A stretch of DNA of 7,423 nt from Oscillospiraceae bacterium (GCA_009776345.1 WRLS01000104.1:1-7423); one strand, 5' to 3'; positions 1 to 5,363 are shown, counted from the stretch's first letter. Numbers and translations: made by a program. The notes: generated by a model not told the origin, from the sequence alone.

Positions 1-1099
1 CACGGTTCGGGCCGTTTTCGGCTACGACCATCGCAAAGTCAAACTTCGCCGCCATCTGATGGGGCAGGCCGTCCGCGCGCGGGGTAAGGCCCGGCAGCGG
101 GAAGTATGCGAAATCAAAGCTCGGGTTCGCGGAGCTTACATCGCCCGCCGCCCAGGAGCCGTCCGCAAGCATCAGCGCGGATTCATTGGCAAAGCGGCCG
201 TAAACATCGGAATAGGGGATACCGGTAACGCCCGGCTCCATGTAGGACAGGAACTGCTCGCGCATCCTGTAAAGCGGCAGGATGTCGGGGTCTGTGAAGG
301 CTTTCTCACCTAAGAACAGCGCCTTGGAAATATCATACGCCTGGTCGAGGTAGTAGTTGTTGGCAATCAGGCCCATGAACATATTCAGCGGCCAGCCATC
401 TCCCGCACCGTTTGTGATCGGCTGATACCCTGCGGCCCTGATGGCTTCGCACAGTGCCACGAACTCATCCCAAGTGCCGGGGATGCTAAGCCCAAGCTCA
501 TTGAAACGGTCGATGTTGTAGAACACGCCGTTGAGCGGGATGGAGCCTGCCATAAGGCCGTAGATGCGCCCCTGGTAGCCATAGGCGTCTAGGATGAGGT
601 CACGGTGGAAGTTGTCGATGAAGGGGTAGTCGGTAAGGTCATGGAACAGCCCGGCTTCTACAAATGTCTGCCACCCGGGCGGGTCGCGCATTTCTTCGTT
701 CCACGCTTCGTTGGGGCGCAGGAAACCGCCCTCGAAGGTTACGATGTCGATGTCGTTCGCCATAAGGCGGGTCTGGCGGGTCGGCGGGTGGTTATTGGAG
801 TCGATATCGGAAATATCAAGGATGATCCCGGTTTCGGCTTCCAAACGCTCGCCCAGTCCGCGCAGCCAAGCCACGGTAGACGGGTTTGTCCAGGTCAGGA
901 TAGAAACCCTGCTCCCCGCAAGGGAATCGCCGTCAGTGGGGGCAGCAGTTGTTGTGCCGCCGCTTGACGAAGCCGCGCCGCCGGAAGTTCCGCCCGCCGC
1001 GGGTGCAGGCTCACTGCCGCCGCCACCGCCGCACGCGGCAAGGGCAGCCACCATGACCGCCGCCGCCAGCAGGGCAAGAATACGTTTGCTGAGTTGCAT
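1..1099 (-). CDS. Extracellular sugar-binding lipoprotein of an ABC importer (family 1 SBP), C-terminus off window
   Basis: This gene runs off the left edge; 366 codons are visible. In this family the protein is exported, lipid-anchored outside the membrane, and delivers a sugar or oligosaccharide to an ABC permease. The N-terminus is a lipoprotein signal: K5-R6, a hydrophobic run at 7-22, and lipobox L20-A-A-C23. A Gly/Ala/Ser/Thr-rich linker follows (24-60). The body starts with SILTW (66-70) and carries the family-typical YNIDRFNELGL (194-204) and GTWDEF (208-213), with ADGSW near 312-316. The ATG at 1099 is preceded by an in-frame TAA six bases upstream, so the start is fixed. AGGAGG (1115-1110) lies 10 bases before it. 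Usual length is about 420-450 residues, so most of the protein is here. The exact sugar cannot be told from this sequence. Permease genes would be expected beyond position 1. Confidence 0.93.
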   Translation of the reverse strand, partial: MQLSKRILALLAAAVMVAALAACGGGGGSEPAPAAGGTSGGAASSSGGTTTAAPTDGDSLAGSRVSILTWTNPSTVAWLRGLGERLEAETGIILDISDIDSNNHPPTRQTRLMANDIDIVTFEGGFLRPNEAWNEEMRDPPGWQTFVEAGLFHDLTDYPFIDNFHRDLILDAYGYQGRIYGLMAGSIPLNGVFYNIDRFNELGLSIPGTWDEFVALCEAIRAAGYQPITNGAGDGWPLNMFMGLIANNYYLDQAYDISKALFLGEKAFTDPDILPLYRMREQFLSYMEPGVTGIPYSDVYGRFANESALMLADGSWAAGDVSSANPSFDFAYFPLPGLTPRADGLPHQMAAKFDFAMVVAENGPNR

Positions 1100-1122
1100 A
1101 GTTTATGTTCCTCCTTTTTTTT

Positions 1123-1139
1123 TAAGCGCATAACGCTTA
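1123..1139. promoter_or_regulatory. Leader hairpin TAAGCG-cataa-CGCTTA upstream of the SBP ribosome binding site
   Basis: Perfect 6-base arms around a 5-base centre lie in the transcribed leader. An A run of nine bases separates them from the AGGAGG. It could be a second operator or an mRNA hairpin affecting translation. On neither strand is it a terminator for a visible gene. Confidence 0.35.
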
Positions 1140-1165
1140 TGAACACAGTTTCTTATGTCAAGATA

Positions 1166-1191
1166 TATAATGCCCACTTGCGGACATTATA
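1166..1191. promoter_or_regulatory. Palindrome over the -10 box, candidate operator
   Basis: Arms TATAATG (1166-1172) and CATTATA (1185-1191) are perfect inverted repeats. CC/GG pairing continues inward around the core ACTTGC. The right arm is the -10 box of the sugar-binding protein promoter, so a bound protein would block RNA polymerase. The core CACTTGC (1175-1181) recurs inverted as GCAAGTG (1211-1217) at the -35 box. The operator role is inferred and no regulator gene lies nearby. Confidence 0.4.
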
Positions 1192-1214
1192 CTATATTAT
1201 TTTATAAAAGGCAA
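1186..1214 (-). promoter_or_regulatory. Sigma-A type promoter of the sugar-binding protein gene
   Basis: On the minus strand TTGCCT (1214-1209) and a perfect TATAAT (1191-1186) are separated by 17 bases. Transcription would start near 1179, giving a leader of about 80 bases before the ATG at 1099. Confidence 0.75.
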
Positions 1215-1227
1215 GTGTTTAGCGCCG

Positions 1228-1275
1228 CGCGCAGGTTTTAGGATTAAGTTTTGTGCCTGCTTACCTTTGCCGCTT
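1228..1275. repeat. Two short direct-repeat copies in the SBP upstream region
   Basis: CGCGCAGGTTTTA (1228-1240) recurs exactly at 1743-1755. The 29 bases at 1247-1275 match 5231-5259 at 23 positions in the same orientation, and five of the six differences are transitions, which suggests decayed copies of one dispersed sequence. From 1276 to 1316 nothing was recognised. Confidence 0.45.
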
Positions 1276-1316
1276 TGTGTCCATCAAAGCTACACTGCTA
1301 ACTGAAGGTTTAATAA

Positions 1317-1365
1317 GCGGGGAAAAATATCTAAATATGCTTTTTCATATTATCTTTTTCCCCGC
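1317..1365. repeat. Nested hairpin with GCGGGGAAAAA arms
   Basis: An 11-base perfect outer stem pairs 1317-1327 with 1355-1365. Inside it AATATG (1334-1339) pairs with CATATT (1346-1351) around CTTTTT. Neither strand has a U tract after the stem, so a classical intrinsic terminator is not supported. From 1366 to 1484 no gene or further clear structure was seen. Confidence 0.5.
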
Positions 1366-1484
1366 GCCCAGCATTTGAGCCTCGCAAGGCGAAAGCGGAA
1401 GGCAGATGTATTTTACTGATTTCTCTTTGCTTGTCGTGCTGGCAAGTGTGCAGTCTACAGCCTCTGCGGGGGGTCGCGGGGGTT

Positions 1485-1582
1485 CTTAGGGGGCGAGCGG
1501 GGGCAGCGGCCCCCAGCCCCCTAAGTGCGCTTTGGTTACTTTGCCGCGCTGCAAAGTAACAGCCCCCGCGGCTTGAGCGGTG
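1485..1582 (-). repeat. Dispersed structured repeat R1, left copy
   Basis: Read on the minus strand it has three parts. First is a conserved head with CGCTCAAGCCGCGGGGGCT, ending at 1561. Second is a 10-base perfect stem GTTACTTTGC/GCAAAGTAAC (1560-1551 with 1544-1535) around a 6-base loop. Third is a strong GC hairpin at 1525-1485: ten outer pairs with CTTAGGGGGC arms, then GGGGGC/GCCCCC around AGCG. The right copy at 4958-5040 is in the opposite orientation. The head differs there by one substitution and one inserted base, and its stem has different but still fully paired sequence. This kind of GC-rich intergenic palindrome is, from memory, common in gut Clostridia. Confidence 0.7.
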
Positions 1583-1611
1583 AAAAATAACCGAAGATAA
1601 AATCGTGTTAT

Positions 1612-1653
1612 AAACCACCCCGGCGCTCCGCGCCACCCCTCCAAGGAGGGGAA
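1612..1653 (+). repeat. Dispersed palindromic repeat R2, left copy
   Basis: The order is AAACCACCCC (1612-1621), a small stem GGCGC-tcc-GCGCC (1622-1634), then the near-perfect palindrome CCCCTCC-AA-GGAGGGG (1636-1651) followed by AA. The inverted right copy at 5306-5261 shares both conserved ends, but its inner stem is CAGGC-tac-GCCTG, so pairing rather than sequence is kept. The AAGGAGG inside it resembles a ribosome binding site, but no start codon follows at a usable distance. Confidence 0.75.
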
Positions 1654-1657
1654 TTTC

Positions 1658-1829
1658 GGGCGGCAGATTGCCGCCCCTACGGCTTACATATGGTTTCGAT
1701 TGTAATTTCGGGACGTCGAGGACGCCGTCCCCTACGGCGCTTCGCGCAGGTTTTAAGGTATGGGCGGGCTTCCATGCCCGACCGTCAAAGCCCGGTCGAA
1801 TATTCGCGGTCGGGGATGGAACCCCGACC
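1658..1829. repeat. Cluster of short hairpins with CCCTAC tails
   Basis: Hairpins lie in a row: GGGCGGCA-gat-TGCCGCCC (1658-1676); a 22-base hairpin starting GGGACG and ending CGTCCC with an AGGA loop (1710-1731); CGGGC-ttccat-GCCCG (1765-1780); and GGTCGGGG-atggaa-CCCCGACC (1808-1829). The first two are each followed by the same CCCCTACGGC (1674-1683 and 1729-1738), and the last by CCCTACAAG. They look like related copies of one palindromic unit. No U tract follows on the minus strand, where transcription from the SDR gene would arrive. Confidence 0.6.
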
Positions 1830-1835
1830 CTACAA

Positions 1836-1878
1836 GTTTCTTCCCTTCCTAAATCCTAAAACCTAAAACCTCAATCCT
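1836..1878 (+). repeat. Heptamer tail repeat R3, left copy
   Basis: GTTTCTTCCCTT (1836-1847) is followed by seven-base units CCTAAAT, CCTAAAA, CCTAAAA, CCTCAAT (1848-1875) and CCT. The last full unit contains the SDR stop codon (1873-1871). The same 12-base head and a degenerate heptamer tail occur at 5328-5363, overlapping the prs stop codon. Confidence 0.65.
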
Positions 1879-2650
1879 GCCGAAGGCGCTCGTACAGCTC
1901 ATCGGATTCCGGCATCCCGGGCAAAATCAGCCCGCCGTCCAATTTTATGATGTTACCGGTCATATAACCGGCCTCGGGCGAGATAATATATTTCACCAGA
2001 TGCCCGACTTCATCCGGGGAGCCGCGCCTGCCAAGCGGGATATTTTTTGCGAACGCCCCGCGCGAAAGCTGCTCGGGTGAAAAATCGCCGCGTATTTCTG
2101 TCGCGCCGGGGGCTGCGCTGTTCACACGGATGTTATGCTTTGCCAGCTCCAGCGCCATGGACTGCGCCGAAAGATGCAGGGCGGCTTTCATCGCACCGTA
2201 AAACGTGTCTTCGGCATACGCCCTGTCGCCGCGAGTGGATGATATAAACACAATATTGCCGGGGGATTTCCGCGCGATCATGTCCTTCGCGGCCTCCCTT
2301 GCGCACAGGATATATGCGCGGTAATTGAGCGCGTACAAATAATCCAGCAGCGAAATGTCCCCATCCAGAACCGTCCCGAATTTTGACAGCGCGGCGTTGC
2401 AGATAACCGCGTCAATCCCGCCAAGGTCGCTGATTGCGCGGCGCGTCACCTCTGCGGGCACGTCCGGGTTTTCCAGCGAGGCCTGATAATAAAAGCATCG
2501 ACTGCCCTTCGCGGTGATTTCCGCGTGGGCCTCCTTTGCTTCCTCTTGCGCGCTGCCGTAGGTGAAGGCGATGTCGTACCCGGCATCCGCCAAGACCCTT
2601 GCGATCCCGCGCCCGATCCCGCGGTTTGCCCCTGTAATAAACGCGTTCAT
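1871..2650 (-). CDS. Short-chain dehydrogenase/reductase (FabG-like SDR)
   Basis: A complete 259-residue classical SDR, a cytosolic NAD(P)-dependent oxidoreductase with a Rossmann fold. Visible motifs are TGANRGIG (6-13) for the cofactor, CNAA (84-87) in place of NNAG, N109, S138 in FISST, and the catalytic Y151-x3-K155 in YGAMK. PGATEI (181-186) and a C-terminal YMTGNIIKLDGG (229-240) are typical of 3-oxoacyl-ACP reductase-like members. Length is normal. The ATG at 2650 directly follows the TAA of the upstream hydrolase gene, and GGGGAG sits five bases before it, so translation is probably coupled and the gene is last in the glpK operon. The substrate cannot be assigned. The FabG resemblance does not prove a fatty acid role, and linkage to glycerol kinase suggests a polyol or keto-sugar substrate only weakly. 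The stop codon lies inside repeat R3. Confidence 0.92.
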   Translation of the reverse strand: MNAFITGANRGIGRGIARVLADAGYDIAFTYGSAQEEAKEAHAEITAKGSRCFYYQASLENPDVPAEVTRRAISDLGGIDAVICNAALSKFGTVLDGDISLLDYLYALNYRAYILCAREAAKDMIARKSPGNIVFISSTRGDRAYAEDTFYGAMKAALHLSAQSMALELAKHNIRVNSAAPGATEIRGDFSPEQLSRGAFAKNIPLGRRGSPDEVGHLVKYIISPEAGYMTGNIIKLDGGLILPGMPESDELYERLRQD

Positions 2651-3379
2651 TTAAACTCCCCTTTTTTCTTTGTAATCTTCTAAAACTTTTTGCATGGCGG
2701 CTTGGCAGTCCCCTGTAAATATCCCGCCGTGGTAGCATACGACTTGACGGATATCGTACCCCATGAATTTTTCCGTGGAGCGCGCGGCTTCGTCCATATC
2801 CAAAGTATACAGCGGGTTTGCCGTTTGGAGCGCGCCGTTTTCGGTGTTCATGGCGTCGCCCGTCACAAGCGCCTTCAGCTCGCGCACATACACCGCGATA
2901 TGCCCGGGGAGATGCCCCGGCGACGCGATGATTTCTATACCGCCGCATATGTCTATAACCTGCCCGTCCTCTGCCGCGATATCCACATTGACGGGGACAA
3001 GCGCTTCAAACGCCTTGATTTGGTCAAGCAAAGTTTGCGTGACATCTTCGGGTACATCCAGCAGCTTCTTTTCAATATGCCCCAGGCGGATATGCTTTTT
3101 GCGCATTTCGAGGTATTCTTTTTCGATTACGGAAGAAATAACCTTGACCGCGGGGAAGTCCTTTTTCAAAAGCGGCAATGATGAAGCGTGGTCGCTGTCC
3201 TGATGCGTTATTATGACATAAGTCAGGCGCGATAAATCCACGCCCTTGGCCTTGGCGGTGTCAAGAAATTCGCCGTAAAATTCTGTGAGCGGGCAGTCGA
3301 TCAGCACCATGTCCTTGCTGTCCTCAATGACCACCGGGTTCATCCACCCGGCAACGGGCAAAAGTGTAAGAGCCGGCAT
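2651..3379 (-). CDS. MBL-fold metallohydrolase, internal start within the glpK frame
   Basis: This is the 242-residue second half of the kinase-hydrolase frame, listed separately because it has its own translation start. AAGGAGG (3394-3388) sits eight bases before the ATG at 3379. It has the metallo-beta-lactamase fold signature with a variant first motif, H59-Q-D-S-D-H64, where the usual HxHxDH has Asp in place of the second His. SPGHLPGH (153-160), TGD175 and YHGG (216-219, H217) follow. The HQDxDH form is known to me from other Firmicute MBL proteins, so activity is plausible but metal binding may differ. Members hydrolyse thioesters, lactones, phosphodiesters and other substrates; which one applies here is unknown. 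Its TAA stop abuts the SDR start. I expect most of this protein to be made from the internal ATG, with some fused product if the frame is real. Confidence 0.8.
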   Translation of the reverse strand: MPALTLLPVAGWMNPVVIEDSKDMVLIDCPLTEFYGEFLDTAKAKGVDLSRLTYVIITHQDSDHASSLPLLKKDFPAVKVISSVIEKEYLEMRKKHIRLGHIEKKLLDVPEDVTQTLLDQIKAFEALVPVNVDIAAEDGQVIDICGGIEIIASPGHLPGHIAVYVRELKALVTGDAMNTENGALQTANPLYTLDMDEAARSTEKFMGYDIRQVVCYHGGIFTGDCQAAMQKVLEDYKEKRGV

Positions 3380-4873
3380 TTGTAAATCCTCCTTATTTGA
3401 AATTGTCCGGCGCACTGCCTGTTTCCAGCCCCGCAGGAGCTTTTGCGCCCTTTCGGGGGGCATTTGCGGCTCGAATACTTTATCCGTGCGCGATAACTGT
3501 ACAAGCTCGTCCCGGCTGTCCCAAAACCCCACCGCAAGGCCCGCGAGATACGCCGCCCCAAGCGCGGTAGTTTCTTGTATAACAGGGCGGCGGACAGGTA
3601 TGCCCAGGATATCCGCCTGGAACTGCATTAGAAAAGCGTCCGCGCTTGCGCCGCCGTCCGCGCGAAGCTCCCTGAGCGGTATCCCCGCGTCCTTTGCGAC
3701 AGCGTCCGCAAGCTCTTTAGATTGATACGCGATTGCTTCCTCGGCGGCGCGGACGATATGGTTGCGGTTCGTGCCGCGCGTAATCCCGACAATTGTACCC
3801 CTGGCGTACATATCCCAATACGGCGCGCCAAGCCCCGTAAAAGCGGGCACAATATAAACCCCGCCCATGTCTTCAACTTTAGAGGCGTAGTATCCCGCGT
3901 CGGCGGCGTCGGAGATCAGGCGCATTTCATCGCGAAGCCACTGCATAACCGCGCCGCCGGTAAAGACGCTCCCCTCCAGCGCGTACTGTACACTGCCGCT
4001 TTCGCTTGCGGCGATTGTGGTAAGCAGGCCGTTTTGGCTGTTTTTAGCCACCGCCCCTGTGTTCATCAGCAGAAAACAGCCGGTGCCGTAGGTATTTTTC
4101 GCGTCACCCGCCTCAAAGCAAGTTTGCCCGAACAGCGCCGCCTGCTGGTCCCCCGCAATCCCCGCAATCGGTATTTCACAGCCCGAAATGTTCACTGTGC
4201 CGTAAATTTCGCAGGAGCTGCGCACCTGCGGCATCATACACGCGGGGATGTCAAGCTCTCCGAGCAGCCTTTCGTCCCAGCGCAGACGGTGAATATCAAA
4301 CAGCATCGTGCGCGAAGCGTTGGTGTAATCGGTGATGTGAAGCGCGCCGCCTGTCAGCTTCCAAACCAGCCAGGTATCGACCGTGCCGAACAGAAGCTCT
4401 CCCCGCCGCGCTTTTTCCCGCGCGCCTTCGGCATTGTCAAGCAGCCATTTTATTTTCGTCGCGGAAAAGTACGCGTCAACCACCAGCCCGGTAGTTTCGC
4501 GGATGTAGCCCGAAAGCCCCCGTGAGATTAACCCCTCGCAGATATCCGCCGTGCGCCTGCACTGCCACACGATGGCGTTATGGATCGGCTCCCCGGTGTT
4601 TTTGTCCCATACAATGGTGGTTTCGCGCTGGTTTGTAATGCCGATGGCGGCGATTTCCTCCGGCTTTATGCCATGCTCCGCTAAAAGGCGCATCATAACG
4701 GCATATTGGGAGGAGTAGATTTCCATCGGGTCATGCTCAACAAAACCGGCTCCCGGGTAAATCTGCGTCAGCTCCTTTTGCGCGGAGCCGATTATACTTT
4801 GCTCGCGGTCAAATAAAATCGCGCGCGAGCTGGTTGTGCCTTGGTCCAGCGCGAGGATGTACTTTTTTTGCAA
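2651..4873 (-). CDS. glpK: Glycerol kinase, in-frame read-through fusion to the MBL hydrolase
   Basis: Residues 1-494 are a full-length FGGY-family glycerol kinase, which phosphorylates glycerol with ATP to glycerol 3-phosphate in the cytosol. From the TTG start at 4873: ALDQGTTSSRAI (8-19); R83-E84, Y135 and D242-Q243 at the expected glycerol-binding positions; the FGGY signature around YFSATKIKWLLDN (135-147); YGTG (262-265); and DGGAS (406-410). The frame then continues without a stop through KEDLQ into the hydrolase Met at 499, total 740 residues. A GTG at 4882 would add three residues, but its G run has no spacing. From the TTG the same GGGGGG is suitably spaced, and the family N-terminus M-KKYILALDQG fits. 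The loop 223-235 lacks the His that HPr phosphorylates in enterococcal and Bacillus enzymes. No glpF or glpD is nearby. The kinase call is certain; whether the fusion is biological is not. Confidence 0.93.
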   Translation of the reverse strand: MQKKYILALDQGTTSSRAILFDREQSIIGSAQKELTQIYPGAGFVEHDPMEIYSSQYAVMMRLLAEHGIKPEEIAAIGITNQRETTIVWDKNTGEPIHNAIVWQCRRTADICEGLISRGLSGYIRETTGLVVDAYFSATKIKWLLDNAEGAREKARRGELLFGTVDTWLVWKLTGGALHITDYTNASRTMLFDIHRLRWDERLLGELDIPACMMPQVRSSCEIYGTVNISGCEIPIAGIAGDQQAALFGQTCFEAGDAKNTYGTGCFLLMNTGAVAKNSQNGLLTTIAASESGSVQYALEGSVFTGGAVMQWLRDEMRLISDAADAGYYASKVEDMGGVYIVPAFTGLGAPYWDMYARGTIVGITRGTNRNHIVRAAEEAIAYQSKELADAVAKDAGIPLRELRADGGASADAFLMQFQADILGIPVRRPVIQETTALGAAYLAGLAVGFWDSRDELVQLSRTDKVFEPQMPPERAQKLLRGWKQAVRRTISNKEDLQMPALTLLPVAGWMNPVVIEDSKDMVLIDCPLTEFYGEFLDTAKAKGVDLSRLTYVIITHQDSDHASSLPLLKKDFPAVKVISSVIEKEYLEMRKKHIRLGHIEKKLLDVPEDVTQTLLDQIKAFEALVPVNVDIAAEDGQVIDICGGIEIIASPGHLPGHIAVYVRELKALVTGDAMNTENGALQTANPLYTLDMDEAARSTEKFMGYDIRQVVCYHGGIFTGDCQAAMQKVLEDYKEKRGV
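3388..3394 (-). promoter_or_regulatory. Strong internal ribosome binding site for the MBL hydrolase
   Basis: A perfect AAGGAGG lies eight bases upstream of the ATG at 3379. It is translated as Lys-Glu-Asp by the upstream glycerol kinase frame, and a TAA overlaps its first bases in another frame. This argues that kinase and hydrolase were originally separate genes. Confidence 0.85.
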
Positions 4874-4918
4874 GATGAGCACCCCCCATGATATTCGCAG
4901 TTTGCTTAACTTCCGTGC

Positions 4919-4945
4919 CTACAATATGCTTTTTATTTATTGTAG
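4919..4945. promoter_or_regulatory. Inverted repeat CTACAATA / TATTGTAG at the glpK promoter
   Basis: Perfect 8-base arms (4919-4926 and 4938-4945) surround 11 AT-rich bases. The right arm covers the proposed -10 box, so it could be an operator. The left arm would lie in the leader. Nothing identifies the protein that would bind. Confidence 0.4.
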
Positions 4946-4968
4946 CTGCGCACTGCTCACCCGCTCAA
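4939..4968 (-). promoter_or_regulatory. Candidate promoter of the glpK operon
   Basis: On the minus strand TTGAGC (4968-4963) and TACAAT (4944-4939) are 18 bases apart. The -35 lies inside the conserved head of repeat R1, so the repeat may supply it. The -10 is half of the inverted repeat at 4919-4945. The leader to the TTG at 4873 would be about 60 bases. Moderate support only. Confidence 0.45.
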
Positions 4969-5040
4969 GCCACGGGGGCTTTTCTTTTGCTTGTGCAAAA
5001 GAAACAAAACACACCGGGGAGACCCCGGACCCCCTGCTCC
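4958..5040 (+). repeat. Dispersed structured repeat R1, right copy
   Basis: The head CGCTCAAGCCACGGGGGCT ends at 4980. It is followed by a perfect 10-base stem TTTCTTTTGC-ttgt-GCAAAAGAAA (4981-5004), then a CCGGGG-AGA-CCCCGG hairpin (5014-5028) and CCCC. Against the left copy (1582-1485, inverted) three of the ten stem positions differ on both arms in matching fashion, so the helix is preserved. The GC hairpin is shorter than in the left copy. Confidence 0.7.
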
Positions 5041-5260
5041 GACTAACTGCATAGCATTGTGCCTTCCATCGCGCACGTCATATGCTTTGTCCTATAATCC
5101 ACCCAATCACCCAGCCGAGCCGGGCTCCAGGGTTCGAACGCGAAAAAAGGTATTAGGAATAAAAGAAATCAAAGACTTTTTCCGCTGTTATTACGTGCGC
5201 GGGTTTGTGCCTGGCGCCGTTCCCTGCTTTAGTTTCGTGCTTACTTGCCTTTGTGGCTTA
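5041..5260. other. Gene-free spacer between R1 and R2
   Basis: No coding frame or RNA gene is supported here. Visible items are GAGCC-G-GGCTC near 5117-5127, a weak inverted pair GCGAAAAAAG (5140-5149) with CTTTTTCCGC (5176-5185, nine of ten pairs), and 5231-5259, the partner of the decayed direct repeat at 1247-1275. Confidence 0.5.
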
Positions 5261-5306
5261 TTCCCCTCCTTGGAGGGGTGGCAGGCGTAGCCTGACGGGG
5301 TGGTTT
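5261..5306 (-). repeat. Dispersed palindromic repeat R2, right copy
   Basis: Read on the minus strand: AAACCACCCC (5306-5297), GT, stem CAGGC-tac-GCCTG (5294-5282), then CACCCCTCC-AA-GGAGGGGAA to 5261. It is inverted relative to 1612-1653, with conserved ends and a different but paired inner stem. It lies about 50 bases after the prs stop and could form a strong hairpin in the prs transcript, but no U tract follows. Confidence 0.75.
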
Positions 5307-5327
5307 AAAATAGGTGCGAAACTTGTG

Positions 5328-5363
5328 GTTTCTTCCCTTACTAATTCCTATTTCCTATAAACC
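5328..5363 (+). repeat. Heptamer tail repeat R3, right copy
   Basis: The 12-base head GTTTCTTCCCTT (5328-5339) is identical to 1836-1847. It is followed by degenerate units CTAATTC, CTATTTC, CTATAAA and CC. The prs stop codon (5357-5355) lies inside it. CCTATTTCCTATAAACC (5347-5363) can also pair with GGTTTAAAATAGG (5302-5314) with a 4-base bulge, linking R3 to the adjoining R2 in one foldback. Confidence 0.6.

Noticed and set aside
1166..1171. TATAAT on the plus strand as a promoter
   Set aside because: No -35 at suitable distance and no plus-strand gene downstream; better explained as one arm of the palindrome.
1331..1636. 101-residue minus-strand open frame
   Set aside because: It runs through R1, R2 and the nested hairpin; its composition follows the palindromes, and it has no convincing ribosome binding site or family resemblance.
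1643..1651. AAGGAGGGG in R2 as a ribosome binding site
   Set aside because: It is half of a conserved palindrome and no start codon follows at usable spacing.
1808..1829. Intrinsic terminator for the glpK-MBL-SDR operon
   Set aside because: The stem is strong but no U tract follows on the minus strand; the same holds for the other hairpins after the SDR and prs genes.
1668..1859. 63-residue plus-strand open frame
   Set aside because: Lies entirely over the hairpin cluster and R3; a by-product of repeat sequence.
3722..4525. 267-residue plus-strand open frame antisense to glpK
   Set aside because: Shadow of the glycerol kinase frame, which carries all family motifs.
5129..5142. AGGGTTCGAACGCG resembling a tRNA T-arm
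   Set aside because: The flanking bases do not form the 5-bp T stem on either strand, and no acceptor or anticodon arm can be drawn around it.
4836..5290. Two plus-strand open frames over the glpK upstream region
   Set aside because: They cover the glpK start, R1 and R2, have no ribosome binding site and no recognisable protein.
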